A stretch of DNA of 64,000 nucleotides, from the NCBI RefSeq assembly GCF_000737785.1, contig NZ_JPRO01000003.1, positions 62,001 to 126,000 of the forward strand, in the 5' to 3' direction. The stretch is from Chryseobacterium luteum. Its GTDB lineage: Bacteria > Bacteroidota > Bacteroidia > Flavobacteriales > Weeksellaceae. A program made the translations under genes and the position numbers. A model generated the notes under the pieces. The model was not told the origin of the DNA and ran no database searches. It saw nothing but the letters and a program-made list of their open reading frames with translations. Position 1 is the first letter of the stretch. Each line of letters opens with the position of its first letter. Below are positions 53,875 to 61,830 of the stretch, piece by piece.

Positions 53875-56154
53875 ATGAAAAAGTTTTACCTTTTTATCAT
53901 GCTGTTTCTGTTTGCGTTCATTACGAATGCGCAGGTAACAGTACAGGGTGTGCCCCGCAATGATATTCAGAACGGAATCAGCAACCAGCTGAATACGACA
54001 GTAACGACCAATATCAGTTTTTCTGATATCCAGTATTGGGTGGGTAGCGGTACCAACGAAGCGGCTTTCGTGGTACAGTGGAATGACAGCAAAAATCCTG
54101 ATGCTTTGGTTTGGGGCTTCCGATGGAACGGAAATGCTACCGGAGAAGATATGCTGAAAGCGATTGCACAGGCAGATCACAGATTTTTCACCCTGCTTTA
54201 TCCGGGAACCCAGTTCGGAACAGCCATCGGAGGACTGGGTTTTGATCTGAATGGGCAGAATACCAATGCGCTTTACAAAAACGGGAATACAACATATCCT
54301 TATTATCCTGTAAATGGTATTGTTAATACATCTGCCTATGATTTTGATGATTATACGGCTGCAGATGCAGGAGATCACTGGGGATCGGGATGGTACAACA
54401 GCTACTGGTCTTACTGGGTAAAAGATCCTGCAGATGTTGATTTCGGATATTCAGGGGTAGGAGCCAGCTCGCGTGTGCTGGAGAACGGTTCATGGGATGT
54501 ATGGAATTTTAACCCTGATATGGCTTCTTTTCCTGTTTCTTCCACATTGACGCCGGTATCACCTTATGCTGCTTCTGCCAATTTTACCGGCGGTTACTTT
54601 ATGGTGAACGAAGACTGGTTCGGACATACCAACGGATCTGTAAATTTCATTGACAACAACGGACAGGTCAATTACCGTGTTTATAGCAATGCGAATAATA
54701 ACCAGGCTTTTGGAGCTACAACCCAGTACGGAACGATCTATGGTGACCAGTTTTATTTTATCTCAAAACAGGCTGCAGATGGTGGAGATACCCAATATAC
54801 TCCGGGAGGAAGGCTTGTGGTAGCCAATGCGCAGACAATGCAGAAAATCGCAGGATTTAACAATATCGGAGGCGGTGACGGAAGGTCATTTGTTGGTGTA
54901 AATGAAAATAAAGGGTATATCGGAGCTTCTAATGGTGTTTTTGTATTTGATATCGCTAATTTACAGGTTGGAAGCGTAGTAGCCGGAACAGGTGGCGGTG
55001 GCCAGTACGCGGGACAGATCGGAAATATGATCCGTTCTTCTAAATATGTATTTGCCGTGAAGCAGTCTGCCGGGATTTTAGTGATTGATCCTGCCACTGA
55101 TACGCTTATTCATACAATTCCCGGGGCTTTCCATTCTGTTGTTCAGGCAAAAGACGGAAGTATCTGGGCCATTCAGGATCAGAAAGTGGTGAATATTCAT
55201 CCTACCACATTCGTTACTACTTCATATACTATTCCTTCCACTAAGTATTTAGGTTCCTGGGGAGCCTGGAACGCAGGGAGTTTTACGGCGAGCAGCAAAC
55301 AGAATGTTTTATACTGGATCAACTCGGTTAACAGTTTTGTTTCAGGAACACAGATTGTAAAGTTTGATGTTACCACAAAAGCATTCAACGAAAATTTCGC
55401 TGCCATTCCCGGTCAGACAGGGACTTACAAGCAGATCCCTTACGGAGCAGGACTTCGTGTGAATCCAGCCACTGATGAATTGATTCTGAATACCACCGAA
55501 AGTGGTTTTGGCGCGCATTATCAGAAAAACTGGATCCATACTATTAATGTTAATGGAACCATTACGAATACAAAAACTCTAAATGATTATTACTGGTTCC
55601 CGGCTATGGCTGTTTTCCCTGATAATACGCTTCCTGTAGTAAGCAGTACTTTCCCGTCACAGGTTAACCTTGGTTCTGCCTCTGCGATTGATCTGAAAAC
55701 AATAGTTTCTGACGAAGACAATCTTTCCTCAGCCATTGTAAAATCAATTAAATCAAACTCAAATCCGGCAGCAGTTTCTGCTGTGATCAATGCCAATGAC
55801 GAACTTGTTTTAACTCCGGTTGCTTCAGGAACGGCTGATATTAAGATCAGCTTTAATTCAAACGGAAAGGTAGTGGAAAAAACGCTTACTGTGAACAGTA
55901 CAACTTCTACGTTAGCTACCGCAGAAGTGAAGAAAATTGAATTCAGTATCTACCCTAATCCGGTTACAGATATTCTAACCATCAAAACCCAGGAAAAGAT
56001 CTTAAACGTTTCGGTTTATGATGCTTCAGGTAAATTGGTTAATACACAGCTTAATAATGGCCAGATTAATGTAAGCACGCTTCTGAACGGAGTGTACATT
56101 CTGAAAGCAGTAACTGATAAGGCAGTGTACCAACAGAAGTTAATTAAAAAATAG
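53875..56154 (+). CDS. T9SS-secreted surface protein with propeller region, cobalamin operon
   Basis: The 759 residues start with a signal peptide (FLFAFITNA-Q) and a first domain (about 40-240: DIQYWVGSGTNEAAFVVQWN). A DUF5074/YncE-like propeller follows (about 270-560: VGVNENKGYIGASNGVFVFD, IWAIQDQKVVNIHP), then a beta-sandwich and a type A C-terminal signal (about 690-759: FSIYPNPVTDILTIKTQEKI, LNGVYILKAVTDKAVYQQKL). The C-terminal signal directs export by the type IX system. Being last in the riboswitch operon, it probably binds corrinoid at the surface. A terminator pair follows. Confidence 0.8.
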   Translation: MKKFYLFIMLFLFAFITNAQVTVQGVPRNDIQNGISNQLNTTVTTNISFSDIQYWVGSGTNEAAFVVQWNDSKNPDALVWGFRWNGNATGEDMLKAIAQADHRFFTLLYPGTQFGTAIGGLGFDLNGQNTNALYKNGNTTYPYYPVNGIVNTSAYDFDDYTAADAGDHWGSGWYNSYWSYWVKDPADVDFGYSGVGASSRVLENGSWDVWNFNPDMASFPVSSTLTPVSPYAASANFTGGYFMVNEDWFGHTNGSVNFIDNNGQVNYRVYSNANNNQAFGATTQYGTIYGDQFYFISKQAADGGDTQYTPGGRLVVANAQTMQKIAGFNNIGGGDGRSFVGVNENKGYIGASNGVFVFDIANLQVGSVVAGTGGGGQYAGQIGNMIRSSKYVFAVKQSAGILVIDPATDTLIHTIPGAFHSVVQAKDGSIWAIQDQKVVNIHPTTFVTTSYTIPSTKYLGSWGAWNAGSFTASSKQNVLYWINSVNSFVSGTQIVKFDVTTKAFNENFAAIPGQTGTYKQIPYGAGLRVNPATDELILNTTESGFGAHYQKNWIHTINVNGTITNTKTLNDYYWFPAMAVFPDNTLPVVSSTFPSQVNLGSASAIDLKTIVSDEDNLSSAIVKSIKSNSNPAAVSAVINANDELVLTPVASGTADIKISFNSNGKVVEKTLTVNSTTSTLATAEVKKIEFSIYPNPVTDILTIKTQEKILNVSVYDASGKLVNTQLNNGQINVSTLLNGVYILKAVTDKAVYQQKLIKK

Positions 56155-56180
56155 TTTTCACAGTCTATTTTTGTTTTAAT

Positions 56181-56210
56181 GAATGGGCGGCCCGGAAGGG
56201 CCGCCCATTC
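56181..56210 (+). terminator. GC-rich hairpin after the cobalamin operon
   Basis: GAATGGGCGGCCC and GGGCCGCCCATTC pair over 13 bases with loop GGAA, 26 bases after the last stop. No T run follows on either strand beyond a few bases. It is far more GC-rich than its surroundings. The rest of the 216-base gap holds a second such hairpin and no gene. Confidence 0.65.
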
Positions 56211-56240
56211 ACTTTATATTTTAACTGATAACAGAATAAA

Positions 56241-56270
56241 GATTCCGGCAGGCTTTAGCCTGCCGGAATC
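56241..56270. terminator. Second GC-rich hairpin
   Basis: GATTCCGGCAGGC pairs with GCCTGCCGGAATC over 13 bases with a four-base loop (TTTA). Two strong hairpins within 90 bases separate convergent genes, so each may serve one strand as terminator or RNA end. Confidence 0.55.
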
Positions 56271-56370
56271 TTTGCGTGTTCAGTAGTATGACTAGTCCTG
56301 AAAAATCCAGTACAGATTACCAGGGCTGGTTAATACTTTCAATAGATGGATGAATCTATGCAGCCCTGAT

Positions 56371-58023
56371 TTACTTTATTTTCTTAAACTTAATATTCAA
56401 AATATTGGCTCCGGATAATTCAAATTCGGTGATATGATTATTTTTATCATACTTGAAATCAAGCTGTCCAAAATATTCTGTTATCGAGTAAAAACTTGCA
56501 GGCTTTAATGGAAACAATTCAATATCACCATTTAATGGATGCCTGGCTATCAACCGATTGTTGTCAATAAGTAATTGATAGATCGTATTAAATTCTTCAT
56601 TTCTATAGAACCCAACCAATTTATTAAAGACCATTTTATCTAACTTGGGAAGATTCAGGATTACTTTTTTTGCGGTATAGGTAAAATCAGCAATTCTAAG
56701 TTTAACTGATCCGTTATTGAAGGTTAAACTTGCAGTAGGAATAGACGTAATCTTAAATTTATTATCATCAATTACCTGTAAGAGCTCTTTACCTTTATGG
56801 TTATAGGTTCCCAGATAAAGGTCTTTTCCTTCCGTTGATATTTCAAGATAATTTCCTGGATTAAGCTCATAAACTCCTTCAAATTGTTTGAGTTCTGATG
56901 GAGTATAAGTTGTTTTTTGAGGCTTAACAGGAATTGTCTCTTGATCTTTAAGAAAGAAATCAACCAACTGATAAGCAATGAGCAAGCCGTCAAAACCTTG
57001 CCCATTTCCCAGCATTACAACAGAAAATTGTTGAGAAGGAACGTGAAGGATATAGGTACGATAGCCAACAGTGCCACCGCCGTGAAATACAATATCCAAA
57101 CCTTTATATTTTTCAGTTTGCAGTCCCAGTCCATATTCTAAGTTTTTACCCGAACTTAACACGGTATTCTTTTGCATTGCATTATAAAGTGCATGACTTC
57201 CCTGTACTGGATTTTGAAAATTAGCTGCCCATTTACACAGATCATCCAACGTAGCATAAATATTGGATGAACCACTCACCATCTGCCCGATAGGAAGCTT
57301 TACGAAAGTGTCGCCTTTTGGCTGATAGGATTCTGCCTTATTTGGAATAATTTTATCCGGATTATCTATAGCCAGGGTATTTTTCATATGCAAAGGGTTA
57401 AAAACATATTCCTTCGCTATTTGGCTGAAATCCTTTTTATAAACCCTGCGAAGAATTTCAGCAAGCAATGTAAAACCAGTGTTATTATATTGATATTGCT
57501 CTCCCGGAGGAAAATTTACATTTTTAATTTGCAAAAGGGTATGTACAGCCTCATTATTGGTTACTTTAAACTCATCACCAAAGCCCTGCAATTTCTTAAT
57601 TTCACTAAAATTCGGTAATCCATGCGTATGATTGGCTAATTGCCGGATTGTAATTTTATAGGGAAGATGGCTCAGTTCCGGCAGATAAGTTCTGATATCG
57701 TCATCTAATGATAACTTTCCTTCCTGTTCTGCCAAAAGGGCAATAAATGCGGTAAACTGCTTGGAAACAGATGCAATATTAAAAGCCGTAGAGTCGGTTA
57801 TCGGTGTTTTACTTTCCAGATTAGCAAGCCCATAGGTTTTCTTATAAATTACTTTTCCATCCTTTATGACGGCGACAGCCATACCCGGAGTATTCAGTTG
57901 TTTATAAATACTCCATAAAGAGTCTGCTCTGCTGATCGGATCTTTTTGATTGGATTGTCCGAAACATAATCCAAAACTTAATACAGAAAAAAGGAACAAA
58001 GTCCATTTGATTTTTGGCTTCAT
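56371..58023 (-). CDS. Serine hydrolase of the beta-lactamase/class C family
   Basis: From ATG 58023 (MKPKIKWTLFLFSVLSFGLC with a signal peptide ending FG-Q) the protein has about 550 residues. The SxxK motif lies in NIASVSKQFTAFIALL, the Tyr-x-Asn motif in YQYNNTGFTLLAEI, and the third motif near FHGGGTVGYRTYIL. A C-terminal beta-rich domain (about 380-550) follows, as in many family S12 proteins. It acts in the periplasm on a D-amino-acid peptide, ester or beta-lactam. An upstream in-frame ATG (58065) adds 14 unlikely residues. Substrate unknown. Confidence 0.88.
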   Translation of the reverse strand: MKPKIKWTLFLFSVLSFGLCFGQSNQKDPISRADSLWSIYKQLNTPGMAVAVIKDGKVIYKKTYGLANLESKTPITDSTAFNIASVSKQFTAFIALLAEQEGKLSLDDDIRTYLPELSHLPYKITIRQLANHTHGLPNFSEIKKLQGFGDEFKVTNNEAVHTLLQIKNVNFPPGEQYQYNNTGFTLLAEILRRVYKKDFSQIAKEYVFNPLHMKNTLAIDNPDKIIPNKAESYQPKGDTFVKLPIGQMVSGSSNIYATLDDLCKWAANFQNPVQGSHALYNAMQKNTVLSSGKNLEYGLGLQTEKYKGLDIVFHGGGTVGYRTYILHVPSQQFSVVMLGNGQGFDGLLIAYQLVDFFLKDQETIPVKPQKTTYTPSELKQFEGVYELNPGNYLEISTEGKDLYLGTYNHKGKELLQVIDDNKFKITSIPTASLTFNNGSVKLRIADFTYTAKKVILNLPKLDKMVFNKLVGFYRNEEFNTIYQLLIDNNRLIARHPLNGDIELFPLKPASFYSITEYFGQLDFKYDKNNHITEFELSGANILNIKFKKIK

Positions 58024-58141
58024 TTTATTAATTTTTAATGATGAAGCAAATCTGGAATTTTGCACTGATAAAAATATCCGGGTATCGGAAATCGGACTGT
58101 TTTTATTATAGTAAATCAGCCCGACTTTAAGTCGAACCTCG

Positions 58142-59182
58142 TCAAACCATTGATTTTCTGTAATCTGTAGGCGTTAAGTTGGTCTCCTTTTTAAATGCGG
58201 TATAAAATGAAGATTTTGAGTTGAAGCCCACTTCGTACAATACTTCCAGTACGGTTAATTGAGACTGCTCTTTTAGAAGAGTTTTTGCATCATTAATTCT
58301 AAACTCATTGATAAAATCGAAAAAATGTTTTCCGGTATACTGATTGATCAATAATGAAAGTTGCTTTTCGGGTAAATTAAATTGTTCTGCCAATTTCTGT
58401 AATGTCAATTTATCATCTAAATAAGGTTTTTCAGCTTCCATAAATTGCATCAAATTTTTCAACTGTTCAGGTTGCTTTTTCAATTCGTCCACCGACTTTA
58501 CGGGAACCACCAGGTCCTTATTGATACCTGCAAATAAATTGGGTCGGTATAAAGCGTTCAGCACAAACCAGCTGATTACAAATAATACAAATAATGATGT
58601 GAAAGTGTATAAATAGGTATGAACCGGGCTGCTTTCGTCTACAAAGCCCCTGATGAGCACAAAGAAATTTCCAATTAAAAAAAGAACAGTGGTTTGCATC
58701 AACCATTTATAAGTAAGTTGATGATTACTGGAATAATTTTCCTGATATAATCTTCTGAAGGTTCTCAGTACCAAAAACACAGCAATGATATAATAGTAAT
58801 ACTGAATGATAGAAATACTGTCAAACACCCGGTAGTTTTGCTTTGAAATTCCTGTAATGCTGAATAAACAAAAAAAGAATAAGAAAGGAAGCGTATGTAA
58901 AAGATGCTTCTTATGAAGTTTGAAATTATAATAACAAGCAGAATTGACATATAAATAATAGAGAGGCATCTGCAGCAATACACTGGCTAGTTTCCCTCCT
59001 TTGATTATTTTATAATCTGGTGGCGATATGAAAAAGCCGGAAAAATCAATAACAGATACGAATAGAAAAGCAGCAAATAAATAATCCGGTAATTTTCTTT
59101 TCGATTTTGCTGTAATCAAAAAAACACTTAACAATAAAAATAAAAAAACAATAATCTTACCTAAATCATTAATGAATGCCAT
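58142..59182 (-). CDS. Membrane-bound AraC-family transcriptional regulator
   Basis: The N-terminal 220 or so residues contain about seven membrane segments (IIVFLFLLLSVFLI, VLLQMPLYYLYVNSACYY and others). The C-terminal 100 residues are an AraC helix-turn-helix pair (DDKLTLQKLAEQFNLPEKQL and VLEVLYEVGFNSKSSFYTAF, KKETNLTPTDYR). Such sensors are common in Bacteroidota. It lies 118 bases upstream of the serine hydrolase, on the same strand, so it may control it. I use ATG 59182 (MAFINDLG); an ATG at 59203 is also possible. The next 240 bases (to the tRNA terminator) hold no gene. Confidence 0.85.
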   Translation of the reverse strand: MAFINDLGKIIVFLFLLLSVFLITAKSKRKLPDYLFAAFLFVSVIDFSGFFISPPDYKIIKGGKLASVLLQMPLYYLYVNSACYYNFKLHKKHLLHTLPFLFFFCLFSITGISKQNYRVFDSISIIQYYYYIIAVFLVLRTFRRLYQENYSSNHQLTYKWLMQTTVLFLIGNFFVLIRGFVDESSPVHTYLYTFTSLFVLFVISWFVLNALYRPNLFAGINKDLVVPVKSVDELKKQPEQLKNLMQFMEAEKPYLDDKLTLQKLAEQFNLPEKQLSLLINQYTGKHFFDFINEFRINDAKTLLKEQSQLTVLEVLYEVGFNSKSSFYTAFKKETNLTPTDYRKSMV

Positions 59183-59420
59183 GCTTTTTATTTTGAATAG
59201 CACAAAACTACAAATTATAGTTTCTCTTCAGATAAATAATATGTTGATCAGTAACTTTATCCCGGTTTTTAATCCTGATCGCTTATATATTAACGGATCC
59301 ACTCCTACAATTAAGTCTCCGAATTAGAAAAGCAGATCAATTTCTAAAATCAAAATGGGATATGGCCTGGGGCTAGAAAGATTTCGGAAAATCGTAAGAA
59401 TTCACAAGTATTCAAAACAA

Positions 59421-59450
59421 AAAAACTTTGATAAAAATATCAAAGTTTTT
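59421..59450 (-). terminator. Terminator of the tRNA-Glu/rpsT transcript
   Basis: AAAAACTTTGATA and TATCAAAGTTTTT form a 13-base stem with an AAAA loop, directly after the last tRNA-Glu on the minus strand. The flanking A run becomes the T run on the minus strand. Confidence 0.8.
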
Positions 59451-59452
59451 TG

Positions 59453-59524
59453 TAGCCCGTAGGGGAGTCGAACCCCTCTTACCAGAATGAAAATCTGAGG
59501 TCCTAACCGATAGACGAACGGGCC
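59453..59524 (-). tRNA. tRNA-Glu (anticodon UUC), copy 1
   Basis: The minus-strand sequence GGCCCGTTCGTCTATCGGTT folds as a cloverleaf: acceptor GGCCCGT with ACGGGCT, anticodon arm CAGA-TTTTCAT-TCTG with TTC in the loop, and T arm AGGGGTTCGACTCCCCT. CCA is not encoded. Identical in all 72 bases to the copy at 59621-59692. Confidence 0.95.
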
Positions 59525-59620
59525 ATCTACCAAACTGCAAATAATATCTACAGGGTTAGTTTTTTTGTTTTTATAAGTTTCAACTCTTATTAACCACCCG
59601 GTTAGTAGTGATTAAATTTG

Positions 59621-59692
59621 TAGCCCGTAGGGGAGTCGAACCCCTCTTACCAGAATGAAAATCTGAGGTCCTAACCGATAGACGAACGGGCC
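59621..59692 (-). tRNA. tRNA-Glu (anticodon UUC), copy 2
   Basis: Same 72-base sequence as the copy at 59453-59524, 96 bases upstream on the minus strand, immediately after rpsT. Same cloverleaf and TTC anticodon. Identity points to a recent tandem duplication or gene conversion. Confidence 0.95.
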
Positions 59693-59702
59693 TACTATAC
59701 TT

Positions 59703-59957
59703 TTACGCTAATTTATTAACGTGCTTTGTTAATTTGCTTTTCAAGTTAGCCGCTTTGTTCTTGTGGATAATATTTCTTTTAGCTAATTTATCCAATAAAG
59801 CGATAACTTTTGGCAGTTGCTCTGTAGCAGCAGCTTTGTTCTCTTCATTTCTCAAGATCTTAAGAGCAGTTCTAGCAGTCTTATGATAATATCTGTTACG
59901 AACTTTTCTAACTTCGTTTTGTCTAATTCTTTTTAATGCTGATTTATGATTTGCCAT
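59703..59957 (-). CDS. rpsT: 30S ribosomal protein S20
   Basis: The 84 residues [20 protein letters not shown] onward, ending with [20 protein letters not shown] and KLA, are a typical S20: short, basic and helical. An ATG 21 bases upstream (59978) is in frame, but the family starts at MANHKSA. S20 binds 16S rRNA early in 30S assembly. It lies 11 bases before a tRNA-Glu. Confidence 0.97.
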   Translation of the reverse strand: MANHKSALKRIRQNEVRKVRNRYYHKTARTALKILRNEENKAAATEQLPKVIALLDKLAKRNIIHKNKAANLKSKLTKHVNKLA

Positions 59958-60024
59958 ATCGTTCAAATGTGAGTGCAAAACTATAAACTTTTTTTTAATC
60001 TGCCAAATTATTTTTCAAAATTTT

Positions 60025-60345
60025 TCAATTTTCTTCTGACAGGTATTTCTTCAGTTTATCTATTGCTTGTTCTATTTTTAAGTTCTCTTGTTCTCGTTCT
60101 ATTTTTCTGATTGTGCTGCTTAGCATAATCATCGCGTTGTTCCATTCTCCAGTGGTGTTGGTGAAGGTAAGTCCATCAATTGTTACTTCAAAGGCGACCC
60201 TCTCTCCAGTCCTGTAAAGTCTGAAACTTATTTTATCATCCCTGCCTGCAATCCCGTCTTCATTGATTTGTAAATCGTAACTTTTTGGGTTAGAGTGGAT
60301 TTTCTTAAAAAGAAGTTGGGCTTCTTGTATTTTTAAATCCGGCAT
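60025..60345 (-). CDS. Small protein of unknown function
   Basis: The 106 residues are soluble and charged (QEAQLLFKKIHSNPKSYDLQ at the start), with beta strands in the middle (KISFRLYRTGERVAFEVTID) and a helical end with a coiled-coil look (IRKIEREQENLKIEQAIDKL). No signal peptide. Lies 14 bases after a tRNA-Glu and before rpsT, so it may belong to their transcript. I do not recognise a family. Confidence 0.6.
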   Translation of the reverse strand: MPDLKIQEAQLLFKKIHSNPKSYDLQINEDGIAGRDDKISFRLYRTGERVAFEVTIDGLTFTNTTGEWNNAMIMLSSTIRKIEREQENLKIEQAIDKLKKYLSEEN

Positions 60346-60359
60346 GATATCAAATTTGG

Positions 60360-60431
60360 TAGCCTATAGGGGAATCGAACCCCTGTTGCAAGAATGAAAA
60401 TCTTGAGTCCTAACCACTAGACGAATAGGCC
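60360..60431 (-). tRNA. tRNA-Glu (anticodon UUC), diverged copy
   Basis: Minus-strand GGCCTATTCGTCTAGTGGTT with acceptor GGCCTAT/ATAGGCT, anticodon arm CAAGA-TTTTCAT-TCTTG (TTC) and T arm AGGGGTTCGATTCCCCT. Shares the fold and anticodon with the two identical copies downstream but differs in acceptor, D and anticodon stems. CCA not encoded. Confidence 0.95.
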
Positions 60432-60489
60432 AAATTTTGAGGTTGCAAAAGTAATGATTAACTTTTTAACTTCAAAATTATTTTTTACG

Positions 60490-61779
60490 TTATTTAAAAA
60501 CTTTTTGGATAACCGTATTCTTGATTCCCTTGGATTCAAGGTCTTTTTGAAGCTTTACAGCATCTTCCAAAGTGAATACTTTACCGTACGTGTAGTAAAA
60601 CACTCCATTGTCTTTATTTCTCTCCACATCTTTCAATGTCTGGAGAATAAACGAGTTGCCATTCAGTTTTTCGCCCGTATACACCTCAATGGTATAATAA
60701 CCTGTCAGCAGTTTTTGATTAGGCATAAATCCTACCGCATAAGCATTTCTGAACCCTGCATCCTTGGCTGTTTTAAGGTTGATGTCTTTTATAGAGGCCA
60801 TATTCGTTACACCGTAGTAATATTTGTACTGCCCGTTGTCTTTGATAGGAAGAATGTAATTTAAGCCCTTTAAAGCAGGATCTCCGTCATTGTATTTCGT
60901 AGGTGAGCTCAGCAGTAAAATTCTGAAATCATTTTTCAGAGGAGATTCGGCCGGCTTTTCAGGTTCAGGTTTTTTAGTCGCAAAAGAAGATCCTCCTGTT
61001 TTTCGGTCAATTGCTTTCTTATAATCAATGATTGCGTTATAAATACTTTCCGCAATTTCGGTTTGTCCTTTTTCAGATGCCAGGTAATGGCTCTCTTCAG
61101 GATGATTGATGAAACCCGTTTCTATCAGTACAGAAGGCATGGCGTTCATACGCAATACGTGAAGATTTTTCTGGAAAACACCTCTTGAAAATCTTTTGTC
61201 CTTGTTCACAAAGTTGCCTTCCACCAGGCCGCCAAGCAGCAGGCTCGATTCCAGGTATTTGTTCTGCTGGAGTTTCAGTGCAATAAGAGATTCCGGAGAA
61301 CTTGGGTTATAAGAGCCGAAAGTCTGCTTATCTTTTTCATCCAGAAAGATTACATCATTCTCTCTTTTGGCAACTTCCAGGTTTTCATCGTTCTGGTTAG
61401 GTCCCTGTACATAAGTTTCGGTTCCGTAGGCTGTAGGTCTCTGTGAAGAATTACAGTGGATGGAGACAAAAAGATCCGCTTTACTTCTGTTGGCCAGATT
61501 GGTTCTGTCTGAAAGAGAAGGGTATTCGTCAAATTTGCGGGTATAGATAACCTTGAAATCTCTGTTTTTTTCCAACATCGCTCCTATTTTTAGAGTAACA
61601 GCAAGCGTAACGTCTTTTTCAGCCACCCTTCCGATATCTGCATAACTCCTGTTCGCTCCGTGGTCACTTCCCCCATGACCAGCATCTAAAACGATGGTAA
61701 ATTTCTTTTGAGAGAAGATTAAAATGCCGGAAAGAATGAAGAGAAATGATAAAATTATTTTAATTTTTTGTTTGTACAT
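60490..61779 (-). CDS. N-acetylmuramoyl-L-alanine amidase (Amidase_3)
   Basis: The 429 residues have a signal peptide (IILSFLFILSGILIFS-Q) and an Amidase_3 domain (about 25-240) with zinc ligands in VLDAGHGGSDHGA, DVTLAVTLKIG and SIHCNS, and the catalytic Glu in PSVLIETGFINHPEES. A C-terminal part (about 290-429) with YYYGVTNMASIKDINLKTAK and LQKDLESKGIKNTVIQKVF resembles a SPOR-type domain. It cuts the bond between MurNAc and the stem peptide, for daughter-cell separation. Divergent from the LptD-like gene. Confidence 0.9.
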   Translation of the reverse strand: MYKQKIKIILSFLFILSGILIFSQKKFTIVLDAGHGGSDHGANRSYADIGRVAEKDVTLAVTLKIGAMLEKNRDFKVIYTRKFDEYPSLSDRTNLANRSKADLFVSIHCNSSQRPTAYGTETYVQGPNQNDENLEVAKRENDVIFLDEKDKQTFGSYNPSSPESLIALKLQQNKYLESSLLLGGLVEGNFVNKDKRFSRGVFQKNLHVLRMNAMPSVLIETGFINHPEESHYLASEKGQTEIAESIYNAIIDYKKAIDRKTGGSSFATKKPEPEKPAESPLKNDFRILLLSSPTKYNDGDPALKGLNYILPIKDNGQYKYYYGVTNMASIKDINLKTAKDAGFRNAYAVGFMPNQKLLTGYYTIEVYTGEKLNGNSFILQTLKDVERNKDNGVFYYTYGKVFTLEDAVKLQKDLESKGIKNTVIQKVFK

Positions 61780-61801
61780 CTTACAGTTTTAAAAATTATA
61801 C

Positions 61802-61809
61802 TAATTTTG
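61802..61809 (+). promoter_or_regulatory. Probable -7 element of the LptD-like gene
   Basis: TAATTTTG matches TAnnTTTG. Transcription should start near 61816, 15 bases before the TTG chosen as start at 61831. No TTG exactly 19 bases upstream. Confidence 0.5.
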
Positions 61810-61830
61810 AGCCTTAATTATAGAATAAAA

